From: Rhodothermales bacterium
GTDB taxonomy: Bacteria; Bacteroidota; Rhodothermia; Rhodothermales; JANQRZ01
DNA: 64,000 nucleotides
Direction of reading: 5' to 3'
NCBI GenBank assembly: GCA_039944855.1
Contig: JBDUXZ010000020.1
Coordinates: 186,001-250,000 of the forward strand
Shown: piece by piece, positions 1-8,208 of the stretch
Position numbering within the stretch: the stretch's first letter is position 1
Layout of the letters: each line of letters begins with the position of its first letter
Notes under the pieces: model-generated
Databases searched by the model: none
What the model saw: the letters and a program-made list of their open reading frames with translations, nothing else
What the model was told of the DNA's origin: nothing
Program-made: the position numbers and the translations under genes

Positions 1-90
1 CGCGTTGGTCCGACTGCCCCGCTGAGTCAGGGCGATGTGCTTCCTTTCACACACATCTGGCTGCGAGAGCCCCCGCAACCCGCGCGCCTG

Positions 91-165
91 TGGGCAGTGA
101 GGGACTCGAACCCCCGACCCCCTCGGTGTAAACGAGGTGCTCTAAACCAACTGAGCTAACCGCCC
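91..165 (-). tRNA. tRNA-Val (anticodon UAC)
   Basis: Read on the minus strand this folds as a full cloverleaf: a 7-bp acceptor stem (GGGCGGT with ACTGCCC), a D arm with TTAGCTCAGTTGG, an anticodon stem CCTCG/CGAGG around the loop TTTACAC, and a T arm with GGTTCGAGTCC. Loop positions 34-36 read TAC, so it decodes GUA valine codons. The 3' CCA is not encoded. It is co-oriented with the tRNA-Gly gene 41 bases upstream and probably shares its transcript. Confidence 0.95.
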
Positions 166-206
166 GGAAACGGGAGTGGCGAGCGACGCGATGGTCGCTC
201 GCCACC

Positions 207-282
207 TGGAGCGGGAAACGGGATTCGAACCCGCGACCCTCAGCTTGGGAAGCTGATGCTCTACCAACTGAGCTATTCCCGC
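207..282 (-). tRNA. tRNA-Gly (anticodon CCC)
   Basis: A minus-strand cloverleaf with acceptor stem GCGGGAA/TTCCCGC, D arm TAGCTCAGTTGGTAGAGCA, anticodon stem TCAGC/GCTGA around the loop TTCCCAA, and T arm GGGTTCGAATCCC. The anticodon CCC reads the GGG glycine codon. Unlike the neighbouring tRNA-Val gene, the discriminator T is followed by an encoded CCA, which is included in the coordinates. Confidence 0.95.
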
Positions 283-321
283 CTGCGAAACGGGGGCAGC
301 ACCCCCGCGAAAGGACGACCA

Positions 322-349
322 ACTTAATCGCATTCTCTGCGAAAGTCAA
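322..349 (-). promoter_or_regulatory. candidate promoter of the tRNA-Gly/tRNA-Val pair
   Basis: On the minus strand, TTGACT is followed after 16 bases by TTAAGT, about 40 bases before the tRNA-Gly 5' end. TTGACT is one base from the sigma-70 -35 consensus; the -10 match is weak. The position directly upstream of a stable-RNA unit is the main support. Confidence 0.4.
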
Positions 350-382
350 CCCGAGCGGCCCCCTCAGCTAGCACCTTGACCT

Positions 383-390
383 ATATTTCT
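383..390 (+). promoter_or_regulatory. candidate promoter element (TATATTTC) of rpmH-rnpA-yidC
   Basis: TATATTTC fits the Bacteroidota -7 pattern TAnnTTTG and is directly preceded by TTGACC. It lies about 97 bases before the rpmH start, which would give a longer leader than at other genes in this window. Confidence 0.3.
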
Positions 391-486
391 ACGCTCTGCC
401 CGCCCCACTGCTACGGCTCTACGCCCGGCTCGTGCGGCGGCGTGTCCAACTTAGTCTTCTGCCTCGCCCAACGCTCGAAAGTTGTC

Positions 487-642
487 ATGAAAAGAACGTA
501 TCAGCCGAGCCGCCGCAAGCGCGCCAACAAGCACGGATACCGCGCACGGATGGCCACCAAGAACGGCCGCAAGCTCCTGGCCCGACGCCGCGCCAAAGGC
601 CGCAAGCGCCTCACCATCAGCGACGCGAAGCCGGGCAAGTAG
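487..642 (+). CDS. rpmH: 50S ribosomal protein L34
   Basis: This 51-residue, very basic protein starts [19 protein letters not shown] and continues with [14 protein letters not shown], the near-invariant L34 sequence, so the identification is secure. L34 is a small protein of the large ribosomal subunit that contacts 23S rRNA. The ATG at the MKRTYQ position is chosen although the frame stays open further upstream, because every L34 begins here. rnpA follows after about 20 bases, the universal arrangement in which the ribosomal protein and the RNase P protein are co-transcribed. Confidence 0.97.
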   Translation: MKRTYQPSRRKRANKHGYRARMATKNGRKLLARRRAKGRKRLTISDAKPGK

Positions 643-662
643 GCCCCGGCCCGCGCGCCCCG

Positions 663-1103
663 ATGCCCGCCGACGACCACGCCCGCCGGAACACCCTCCC
701 CCGCTCCCTCCGCCTCAAGCGGCAGCGCCTCATCCGCGCGCTCTTCGACCGCGACCAGAGCGAGGTTCGGTCGGTCCGTTCGGGCGGCCTCGTCGTACGC
801 TACCGTCTCGCACCACACGACGATGTCGGGCAGCGCGTCCCGCTCCAAGCCGGTTTCACGACCGGCCGGCAGATCGGCTCGAAGCCGGTGCGCAACCGGA
901 TCAAGCGGGTGATGCGCGAGCATTTCCGCGTCCACCGGCACGCGCTGTCCGACCTCTTCGCGTCCCGGCCCAACACGCTGACGCTGATGTTTCTCTACCG
1001 CGGGAAACCGGACGGCGCGGCGGGCGCTATCGCGCGGGACCTCCCTGCGGCGCTCCGCAAAATCGAGGGTGCCTTCGCGCACGCCGATGCACCAGCGGAG
1101 TGA
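663..1103 (+). CDS. rnpA: ribonuclease P protein component
   Basis: A 146-residue basic protein that assists the RNase P RNA in removing 5' leaders from tRNA precursors. The family signature RNR motif is visible as KPVRNRIKRVMREHFR at about residues 74-89, and the N-terminal LPRSLRLKRQRLIRALF resembles the substrate-leader-binding helix. The ATG giving MPADDH is the first plausible start after rpmH. The usual small gene yidD between rnpA and yidC is absent: only 111 bases separate rnpA from yidC. Confidence 0.93.
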   Translation: MPADDHARRNTLPRSLRLKRQRLIRALFDRDQSEVRSVRSGGLVVRYRLAPHDDVGQRVPLQAGFTTGRQIGSKPVRNRIKRVMREHFRVHRHALSDLFASRPNTLTLMFLYRGKPDGAAGAIARDLPAALRKIEGAFAHADAPAE

Positions 1104-1214
1104 GGGCGCGTGAACTTTCCGGGCGAGCGGAACAGCCATTTTGAGGGGCCGTATCGCGCCCGATTCTCCAGAGGTTTTTCGATGCGCACCACGCGCACTT
1201 GTTAGCGAGGGATT

Positions 1215-3035
1215 TTGAATCAGGAACCAGGGCTCGACCGCAGCACCGTCATCGGGATCGTGCTTATCACGATGATCATGGGGGTGTGGCTCGTCTATTT
1301 CAGCCCCCAGCCTCCGGCCGAACCGCCGCAAGACGCTCCGGTCGCGACTGAATCACTGGAAGCGGAGGAGCCTGCAGTCATCGGCCCGCAACAGGCGCAG
1401 CGCTTCCCGCTCGATTCCTCGTTCGCCGCGGCGTCGCAGGGGAGCGAGGAACTGGTCACGGTCTCGAACGGGCTCTATCGCGCGCAGTTTTCGACGAAGG
1501 GCGCGACGCTGCAGTCGTACAAACTCGTCGACTACGACGTCGCCGGGGAGCAGAACGAGCCCGTCGAGATGGTGTCGTCGGAGAACGGCGCGCTCGCGCT
1601 CGCCTTCACCCCGCCGCAGGGGCAGTACGTCGATACCCGCTCGCTCTACTACGAGACGCCAGGCTTCGAGGGCGACTCGCTCGTTGTCAGCGAGGAACCG
1701 CGTGAGCTTGTGTTCGAAGTGGCCGTGCCCGGCGGCACGCTCCGGCAGGTCTACACGTTTACGCCCGATTCGTACGAGGTCGGGATGCGCGTCGAAGAGG
1801 TGGGCACCGACATCCTGACCAGTTCGGGCGGGTACGAAGTGGTATGGGACGGCGGCATCCCCTTCGCCGAGGCCGGCGGAAGCCAAGAAGCGGCAGCGTC
1901 CGGAGCCTACGCCCGGAGCGGCGGCGAAGTCGAGGCCATCGACCTGATGAAGGACGCGAGCGGCTCGCAGCGGCTCAACGGGAACGTGGACTGGGTCGCC
2001 GTCAAGGACAAGTATTTCATCGCCGTCATCCTCCCCGACGAAGCGACGGAAGGGGCTGAGATCGAAGGCGAACGGTTTGGCGAGGTCGGCGACGCGGAGT
2101 TCGCCGAGGACTTCGCGATCCGCCTCCTCATGCCGCCCCCGCGCGGCGAGGCCGACACGTATCGGTTCTACATCGGCCCGATGGAGTTCGACCGGATCGG
2201 GGCGTACGACGCCGGGCTCTACGACGTGGTGGACTACGGTTTCGGCTCGTTCATCACGCGGCCGATCGCGCAGTACATCATCTCGCCCTCGTTCCGTTTT
2301 CTCGGGTCGATCCTCCCGAACTACGGGCTCGTCATCATCCTCTTCGCCTTCGCCGTGAAGATGCTGCTCTACCCGCTCACGAAGGTGTCGTACAAGAACA
2401 CGGCCCGGATGCGGGAGCTGCAGCCGAAGATGGACGTCATCAAGGAGAAGTACGCTGACGACCCGCAGAAGCAGCAGGAGGCGATGATGAAGATGTACCG
2501 TGAGACGGGCGTGAACCCGCTCGCGGGCTGCCTCCCGCTTCTGCTCCAGTACCCGATCATTATCGCGCTCTGGCGCTATTTCCAGAACTCGATCGTGATC
2601 CGGCAGGAGCAGTTCCTGTGGGCGCACGACCTCTCAGCGCCGGACCCCATCCTCAACCTCCCGTTCGAAATCCCGTTCTACGGCAATTTCGTTGCGGGCT
2701 TCACGCTCATCATGGGGCTCGCGATGATCGTGCAGATGAAGGTGGCGATGCCCGCTTCGACGAGTGGGGCGCAGGCGAAGATCATGATGTACTTCCTGCC
2801 TGGCATCCTGTTCGTCGTCTTCAACCGGCTCGCTTCAGGGCTCAGCCTCTATTACCTGACGTTCAACGTGCTCAGCATCGTCCAGCAGCGGATGATCAAC
2901 AAGTCGGTGGAGTCGGGCGAGGACAACGTTGAAGCGGACAAGGGAAAGGGTAAGACGGGCCGGAACGGCCGCGCTCGGCAAAACGGACAGGCTTCCGGCA
3001 AGCGCTCCCGCCGCCCGAAAGGCACGAAGCCGTAG
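1215..3035 (+). CDS. yidC: membrane protein insertase YidC
   Basis: A 606-residue inner-membrane insertase that places Sec-dependent and Sec-independent proteins into the membrane. It has the Gram-negative layout: an N-terminal helix (TVIGIVLITMIMGVWLVYF, residues about 10-28), a large periplasmic beta domain (about 60-340), then the conserved core from about residue 350 with RPIAQYI, ILPNYGLVIILFAFAVK, the hydrophilic hairpin with MRELQPKM, and NPLAGCLPLLLQ. A lysine/arginine-rich tail of about 35 residues ends the protein and may contact ribosomes. Translation is assigned to a TTG preceded by GAGGGA, one of the few clear ribosome-binding sites here. Confidence 0.96.
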   Translation: MNQEPGLDRSTVIGIVLITMIMGVWLVYFSPQPPAEPPQDAPVATESLEAEEPAVIGPQQAQRFPLDSSFAAASQGSEELVTVSNGLYRAQFSTKGATLQSYKLVDYDVAGEQNEPVEMVSSENGALALAFTPPQGQYVDTRSLYYETPGFEGDSLVVSEEPRELVFEVAVPGGTLRQVYTFTPDSYEVGMRVEEVGTDILTSSGGYEVVWDGGIPFAEAGGSQEAAASGAYARSGGEVEAIDLMKDASGSQRLNGNVDWVAVKDKYFIAVILPDEATEGAEIEGERFGEVGDAEFAEDFAIRLLMPPPRGEADTYRFYIGPMEFDRIGAYDAGLYDVVDYGFGSFITRPIAQYIISPSFRFLGSILPNYGLVIILFAFAVKMLLYPLTKVSYKNTARMRELQPKMDVIKEKYADDPQKQQEAMMKMYRETGVNPLAGCLPLLLQYPIIIALWRYFQNSIVIRQEQFLWAHDLSAPDPILNLPFEIPFYGNFVAGFTLIMGLAMIVQMKVAMPASTSGAQAKIMMYFLPGILFVVFNRLASGLSLYYLTFNVLSIVQQRMINKSVESGEDNVEADKGKGKTGRNGRARQNGQASGKRSRRPKGTKP

Positions 3036-3110
3036 TCACTGACGCAGGCGCCACCGAACGCCGAACGTCTTCCCTCGCTGCGCGGTGGCCTCCCCTCTCA
3101 CGATGCGCCC

Positions 3111-4526
3111 ATGCCGCGCTCCGACAGCGAAACGATAGCCGCCATCGCCACGGCGCGGGGCCGCGCTGCGCTCGCGATTGTGCGTGTCTCCGGCCCTGAA
3201 GCGGTGCCCCTCGCCGACCGGCTCTTCGACGCGAAGGACCTCCGGGAGCAAGACAGCCACACGGCACACGTCGGGTTCTTCACGACGCCCGCAGGGGATC
3301 GGATCGACCAGGTCGTCGTGACGCTGTTCCTCGCTCCCCGCTCGGCGACGGGAGAGGACGTGGTGGAAGTGACTTGCCACGGTGGCGACGTGGCCCCGCA
3401 GCTCGTCCTCCAGTCGCTGCTCGATGCAGGTGCACGTCTCGCTCGCCCTGGCGAGTTCACCGAGCGCGCGTTCCTCAACGGAAAGCTCGATCTCGCGCAG
3501 GCCGAAGCTGTTGCCGACCTGATCCACGCGCAATCGTCGCTCGCGCACCGTGTCTCGCTCAACCACTTGCAGGGGCACTACTCCGCCGCCGTCGCCGACG
3601 TCCGACAGGAGCTGCTACAAACATGCGCGCTCGTCGAACTCGAACTCGACTTCGCTGAGGAAGACGTCGAGTTCGCCGACAAGGCGCGCTTGGTGGGCTT
3701 GCTCGACCGGACGGAAACGCTACTCACGCAGTTGCTCGGCTCATACCGATACGGAGCGCTCATCCGAGACGGCGTGCGTGTCGTGATCGGCGGCCGTCCG
3801 AACGCGGGTAAGTCCACGCTCCTCAACGTCCTCGTTGGACGCGACCGGGCGATTGTCAGCCCCGAGCCCGGCACCACGCGTGACGAGATCGAAGCGGAAG
3901 CGGAGTTGGGCGGTCTGACGTTCCGGTTCGTAGACACGGCCGGCCTCCGCGATGCCGCCGACCTCATCGAGGCGGAAGGGGTGCGCCGTGCCTATTCCGC
4001 CATCGACCACAGTGACGCCCTGCTCTACGTCGTCGACTCCACTCGAGGCCTCGACGATGAAGAGCGGGCCTGGCTCGAACGTTTCACCGTGAAACACGAT
4101 GAGGCGAACACCCGCTCGTCTCGGCCGAGCCTGCCCGTATTGCTGGTCAATAACAAAGAGGATCTCGCCGGTACGGTCACTGCTCTATCTAGCCCGCTCC
4201 CGACGCTCTCGCTTTCGGCCGTGAACGCGGCGAGCGACCCCGCTCTGTTGCACCCTCTCCGTTCGTGGCTGGTCAACACCGTCACAGCCGACCTCACAAC
4301 TCCCGAAGCCTCTCCGGTCGTCGTCAACCAGCGCCATCGCCAGCACCTGGCGCGCGCGCTTGATGCCGTGGAGAATGCGAAGTCGGTTTTGAACTCGGGG
4401 TTCGGTGGCGACACACTCGCGCTCGACCTCCGCGCTGCCTTGGTCGAGTTGGGATCCATCACCGGGGAGATCACGAACGAGGACGTGCTGGGCACCATTT
4501 TCTCTCAGTTCTGTATTGGGAAGTGA
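3111..4526 (+). CDS. mnmE: tRNA uridine-5-carboxymethylaminomethyl modification GTPase MnmE
   Basis: This 471-residue GTPase works with MnmG to install cmnm5 at wobble U34 of certain tRNAs. The N-terminal domain (DTIAAIATA-like start, GRAALAIVRVSG) binds the formyl-folate donor. The G domain has the P-loop GRPNAGKST at about residues 226-234, DTAG near 276 and the specificity motif NKED near 347. The protein ends in FCIGK, the diagnostic C-terminal motif with the essential cysteine. It precedes mnmG, its functional partner. A parS-like near-palindrome lies within the coding sequence. Confidence 0.96.
   Translation: MPRSDSETIAAIATARGRAALAIVRVSGPEAVPLADRLFDAKDLREQDSHTAHVGFFTTPAGDRIDQVVVTLFLAPRSATGEDVVEVTCHGGDVAPQLVLQSLLDAGARLARPGEFTERAFLNGKLDLAQAEAVADLIHAQSSLAHRVSLNHLQGHYSAAVADVRQELLQTCALVELELDFAEEDVEFADKARLVGLLDRTETLLTQLLGSYRYGALIRDGVRVVIGGRPNAGKSTLLNVLVGRDRAIVSPEPGTTRDEIEAEAELGGLTFRFVDTAGLRDAADLIEAEGVRRAYSAIDHSDALLYVVDSTRGLDDEERAWLERFTVKHDEANTRSSRPSLPVLLVNNKEDLAGTVTALSSPLPTLSLSAVNAASDPALLHPLRSWLVNTVTADLTTPEASPVVVNQRHRQHLARALDAVENAKSVLNSGFGGDTLALDLRAALVELGSITGEITNEDVLGTIFSQFCIGK
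4080..4098. other. parS-like near-palindrome with an extra central base (copy 1)
   Basis: CGTTTCACCGTGAAACACG is two parS half-sites (GTTTCAC and GTGAAAC) separated by one additional base. It lies inside mnmE, where it encodes RFTVKH, so coding constraint alone could explain it. The same 19-mer, differing only at the centre base, recurs just after mnmE. Confidence 0.4.
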
Positions 4527-4531
4527 GTTCT

Positions 4532-4550
4532 CGTTTCACGGTGAAACACG
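4532..4550. other. parS-like near-palindrome with an extra central base (copy 2)
   Basis: CGTTTCACGGTGAAACACG matches copy 1 in 18 of 19 bases and sits in the mnmE-mnmG gap, six bases after the mnmE stop, where no coding constraint applies. The inserted centre base would change half-site phasing relative to true parS, so it may be bound by ParB weakly or by a related protein. Confidence 0.45.
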
Positions 4551-4613
4551 CCGTAGTCCTCTTTTTTAAAGTTAGGAAATTCATCTCCAATACGTCTTTA
4601 ACGCTGCAACGTT

Positions 4614-6548
4614 ATGGCTGAAATTGATTCGTATGACGTGATCGTGGTGGGCGGTGGACATGCGGGAGCGGAAGCTGCGCACGCTGCCGGCCGAATGGGG
4701 GCCCGGACGTTGCTCATTACGATGAGCATCGAAGCGCTCGGGCGCATGTCGTGTAATCCCGCCATCGGAGGGATCGGGAAAGGGCAGATCGTCCGTGAGA
4801 TCGATGCGCTCGGCGGACTTATGGGACGCGTCACCGATCGTACGGGCATCCAGTTCCGGATGCTGAACCGGAGCAAAGGACCCGCGGTTTGGAGCCCGCG
4901 CGCTCAGAGTGACCGCACGGCCTACTCTCTCGCCGTCCGCGAGGAGTTGGAGTCTACCCCTGCGTTGCGCTTTCGTCAGGATATGGTGACCGATGTCCTC
5001 GTCGACGACGGACGCGTGACGGGCGTCAGAACGCAGACGGGGCAGACCTTCCATGCTCGCTCAGTCATTCTCACAAGCGGCACGTTTCTCAATGGGACTA
5101 TCCACATCGGTGAACGACAGCATGGGGGGGGGCGTGCAGGGGAGCGCGCCGCTACGGGTATCAGTGCGAGCCTCGAACGACTCGGTTTCGAAGTCGGCCG
5201 TTTAAAAACGGGGACACCACCACGAGTCGACGGCCGCACGATCGACTACACCGGGCTCAGTGAGCAAAAAGGGGACGATGAACTCGTCCCCTTTTCCTAC
5301 ATGACGGATCGCCTCCCGGCAGAACAGCGGTCTTGCTGGCTGACCTACACGAACCCGAAGGTCCATGAACTCCTTCGCACGGGGTTCGACCAGAGTCCCA
5401 TGTTCGCCGGTCGCATTCAGGGACAGGGCCCCCGATACTGCCCGTCGATCGAAGACAAAATTGACCGCTTCGCTGACAAGGACCAGCACCAACTCTTCCT
5501 AGAGCCTGAGGGGTTGAACACGTACGAGATTTACGTCAACGGTTTTTCTACTTCATTGCCGGAAGAGGTCCAGCTAGCTGCGCTTCGCCAGGTCGCAGGG
5601 ATGGAGCGCGTCCATATGCTTCGGCCGGGATACGCGATCGAGTACGACTATTTCCCGCCGCATCAACTCCGCTATAGCCTCGAAACGAAGCGAGTCGAAG
5701 GGTTGTTCTTTGCAGGACAGATCAACGGAACCACGGGGTACGAGGAAGCGGCAGCGCAGGGGCTGCTCGCCGGCATCAACGCCGTTCAGCGACTGCGAGA
5801 GGCCGAGCCGATTGTGTTGCAGCGCTCTCAAGCCTACATCGGCGTGCTCGTCGATGACCTGGTCGCGAAAGGCACCGATGAACCATACCGGATGTTTACT
5901 TCGCGCGCTGAACACCGCCTGCTTCTCCGCCAGGACAATGCTGATCAACGGTTGACTCCGCTCGGCTACGAGCTTGGTCTTGCTTCGGCGTCACGGAGGG
6001 ATCGACTCCAGCGCAAGCAGCAGGCTCTCGACGCTACCCTCGAAAACCTTCAAGCCACTACCGTGGCACCGCACGATGTGAACGGCTACCTGGAACACGT
6101 AGGCACGACTCCCATCGCCGAGCCCGTGCGTCTCGCGCGGCTCGTAACCCGGCCCCAGGTGCAACTTGATGCGTTGCTCCGCGCTACGGGCCACGAGACA
6201 CTCGCCCCCCCCTTCGAAAGCGCCGACTCCCTCCTCCATAGCGCCGAGACGATTTTGAAGTATGCAGGATACCTTGACCGAGAATTAGAGATGGTAGAGA
6301 AGATGCACCGAATGGAATCGTGGCGCCTTCCCTCGGATGCCATCTACGATGCCATTGACAGCATCACCCTCGAAGCACGAGAGAAGCTGAAGCGCATCCG
6401 CCCCGACACCCTCGGTCAGGCCTCACGCATCAGCGGCGTCAGTCCTGCTGACATCTCTGCGCTGATGATCTTACTCAAGAGTGGCCGACTACCCTCTCCC
6501 CCCAATTCCGTTTCACGTGAAACGCCCCGCGCGACTCCTTCGAAATGA
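4614..6548 (+). CDS. mnmG: tRNA uridine-5-carboxymethylaminomethyl modification enzyme MnmG
   Basis: A 644-residue FAD- and NADH-dependent partner of MnmE. The N-terminal dinucleotide-binding motif [11 protein letters not shown] is at residues 11-21. The conserved [12 protein letters not shown] (near 46), [20 protein letters not shown] and EYDYFPP motifs all match the GidA family. The C-terminal helical region with YAGYLDRE and ALMILLKSG mediates MnmE binding. Its stop codon overlaps the rsmG start by four bases (ATGA), indicating translational coupling. A consensus parS site lies in its last codons. Confidence 0.97.
   Translation: MAEIDSYDVIVVGGGHAGAEAAHAAGRMGARTLLITMSIEALGRMSCNPAIGGIGKGQIVREIDALGGLMGRVTDRTGIQFRMLNRSKGPAVWSPRAQSDRTAYSLAVREELESTPALRFRQDMVTDVLVDDGRVTGVRTQTGQTFHARSVILTSGTFLNGTIHIGERQHGGGRAGERAATGISASLERLGFEVGRLKTGTPPRVDGRTIDYTGLSEQKGDDELVPFSYMTDRLPAEQRSCWLTYTNPKVHELLRTGFDQSPMFAGRIQGQGPRYCPSIEDKIDRFADKDQHQLFLEPEGLNTYEIYVNGFSTSLPEEVQLAALRQVAGMERVHMLRPGYAIEYDYFPPHQLRYSLETKRVEGLFFAGQINGTTGYEEAAAQGLLAGINAVQRLREAEPIVLQRSQAYIGVLVDDLVAKGTDEPYRMFTSRAEHRLLLRQDNADQRLTPLGYELGLASASRRDRLQRKQQALDATLENLQATTVAPHDVNGYLEHVGTTPIAEPVRLARLVTRPQVQLDALLRATGHETLAPPFESADSLLHSAETILKYAGYLDRELEMVEKMHRMESWRLPSDAIYDAIDSITLEAREKLKRIRPDTLGQASRISGVSPADISALMILLKSGRLPSPPNSVSRETPRATPSK
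6509..6524. promoter_or_regulatory. parS centromere-like site (ParB target)
   Basis: CGTTTCACGTGAAACG is a perfect 16-bp palindrome carrying the parS core GTTTCACGTGAAAC, in which only the outermost pair differs from the classical TGTTTCACGTGAAACA. It lies at the end of mnmG. parA and parB are not in the window, but the whole segment is origin-proximal, as expected for parS. Confidence 0.75.
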
Positions 6549-7180
6549 GTTCATCACCTCCATTCATTACGGCCGACCAACGGCGACAACTCGAGCATCT
6601 CTCTTCTCTGGCGCAATCGCTGAACTCGAAAATCAATCTCTACTCAGCCGCGAGTGCTCGAGCCTTTTGGGGTCGGCACATCGAGCACAGCCTCACACTT
6701 GCCACTAAGTCATTCCCCCCGCAGGCCCGGGTTGTTGACTGGGGGACAGGAGGCGGAATGCCCGGATTGCCGCTAGCCATCCTTTTCCCTCAGACCAAAT
6801 TTGTGCTCGTCGACGCTGTGCGCAAGAAGATCCAAGCTGTCGAGACCATGGCACGGCGCCTAAGCCTCCAAAATGTCGAGACGTGGCACGGACGAGCAGA
6901 AGCGTGGGAGGGAAGCGCGACCCATAGTGTTTCACGTGCAACAGCGCCGCTGATAACGTTGTGGGAGTGGCACGAACGTGTTGCGACCGAGCACGCTGTC
7001 GGAAGCCTACACGTGTGGCGACCCGGATTGATCTGTTTAAAAGGTGGAGACTTACATCAGGAGATCGCCGACCTGACGAAGGTCCACGAAGGAGTAGAGA
7101 TCGTTACGACGCCACTGGCGGACACAAGGGCTCGGGACGACTTCGAGGAGAAGGTCATCGTAGAGGTTTATAGACACTAG
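6545..7180 (+). CDS. rsmG: 16S rRNA (guanine-527-N7)-methyltransferase RsmG
   Basis: A 211-residue SAM-dependent enzyme that methylates N7 of G527 in 16S rRNA. The SAM-binding glycine motif [15 protein letters not shown] is at about residues 64-78, followed by [14 protein letters not shown] and the RA(T)APL region typical of GidB. It is the last gene of the rpmH-to-rsmG run and overlaps mnmG by four bases. The familiar next genes parA and parB are not here: an outer-membrane protein gene faces it from the opposite strand 32 bases away. Confidence 0.94.
   Translation: MSSSPPFITADQRRQLEHLSSLAQSLNSKINLYSAASARAFWGRHIEHSLTLATKSFPPQARVVDWGTGGGMPGLPLAILFPQTKFVLVDAVRKKIQAVETMARRLSLQNVETWHGRAEAWEGSATHSVSRATAPLITLWEWHERVATEHAVGSLHVWRPGLICLKGGDLHQEIADLTKVHEGVEIVTTPLADTRARDDFEEKVIVEVYRH
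6928..6943. promoter_or_regulatory. parS centromere-like site inside rsmG
   Basis: TGTTTCACGTGCAACA matches the bacterial parS consensus TGTTNCACGTGAAACA exactly when read on the other strand, where N is G. It lies inside rsmG, about 400 bases from the preceding site; clustered parS sites help ParB nucleate spreading. Confidence 0.75.
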
Positions 7181-7212
7181 CGAGGAGCAAACCGTAAAGG
7201 ATGAGTACCCTG

Positions 7213-7866
7213 TCAACGTAGATGAACCCCTACAAACAGGACAAACGACTGATTGTAGATGCTTCTACTTTCAGATCCGCTTACCTCTCGATTTAGCACG
7301 TTACCAAGCCCCCGATTGTATCGGACTCCAACGAGACCTTCCGTTCCAGCGAGGGAGCCTGTAATATCACTCCCTAATGTGAACCCGTACTCCGGCGATC
7401 CAAACTGATCAGATTCCTGAGACCCTTGAAGCCCATCGATCACGATGCGCTCTGACAACTCGAAGCTGATCGTCGGACCCAAATAGAAGGACAGAGACGC
7501 TTGCGATGTGAATGAGAGGGTGTACTTGATGAGAACGGGCACATCGAGGTAAGTCAGTTCCAAGCGTGCGGAAACGAGATCTCCATCGCCAGGCTCGTCG
7601 GCAATGGCGACAGCGGCACGCTCCGTGGTGAAGCCCTTCTGCGCATAAAGGAGCTCGGGCTGCACCGAAAGGCTGTGACGAAGCGGGATCGTACCGAACA
7701 GGCCAGCGGCGAAACCTACGCGAGACCCGAAATCGTCTTCAGCACGAATGTCGCCACCGATGTTAGCTACGCTCAGGCCGATACGAAACCCTACCACATC
7801 CTGAGCCTCACTGACCGAGGTGAATGCTAAGAACGCGAAGCAGAACGTCAGGAAGCGGCAAATCAT
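7213..7866 (-). CDS. outer-membrane beta-barrel protein, PorT-like
   Basis: A 217-residue protein with a cleavable signal peptide (MICRFLTFCFAFLAFTSVSEAQ) followed by alternating short strands with glycine and aromatic residues: FRIGLSVANIGGD, VGFAAGLFGTIPLRHSLSVQPELLYAQKGF, LDVPVLIKYTL, FYLGPTISFEL and VGVRYNRGLGNV. This is the pattern of the small eight-stranded porin-family barrels common in Bacteroidota. The function is unknown; such barrels can be structural, adhesive or gliding/secretion related. It is convergent with rsmG and divergent from the ATP-grasp gene. Confidence 0.75.
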   Translation of the reverse strand: MICRFLTFCFAFLAFTSVSEAQDVVGFRIGLSVANIGGDIRAEDDFGSRVGFAAGLFGTIPLRHSLSVQPELLYAQKGFTTERAAVAIADEPGDGDLVSARLELTYLDVPVLIKYTLSFTSQASLSFYLGPTISFELSERIVIDGLQGSQESDQFGSPEYGFTLGSDITGSLAGTEGLVGVRYNRGLGNVLNREVSGSESRSIYNQSFVLFVGVHLR

Positions 7867-8208
7867 AGGAGAACGGGAGGCGTGCGCTTTGCGTCATCGC
7901 CAGGGAGGAAGAGGCGAGTCGCAGACGTGGCTATGTGAGAAAACAGAGCGTGAATGGTGGATGCGCGCTTGGATAGCACAAGGGTACTGGAGAAGGCCGA
8001 AACGAGTAAGTCAAAAAAACGCACCTGACTGCGTCGCCGACGGCACACACGGCTAGCAAAATGACCGGGGGTAGCGTCTCTAAGGGGAGAAACGCTGTAG
8101 GGGATTGACCGACACCGGGAGAGGGGAGCAGAGGGCGAGGCCCAAGATGCGGAGGGACTATGTTGTTTTCATAGTGGTTTCTGCCTTTCCCACCTTGCCT
8201 TGCCGACC
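7867..8208. other. intergenic region between divergent genes
   Basis: These 342 bases separate divergently transcribed genes, so both promoters should lie here. I see an imperfect hairpin at about 8073-8095 (AGCGT and ACGCT arms) and a relatively AT-rich patch at 8160-8180, but no convincing gene or RNA. Confidence 0.4.
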
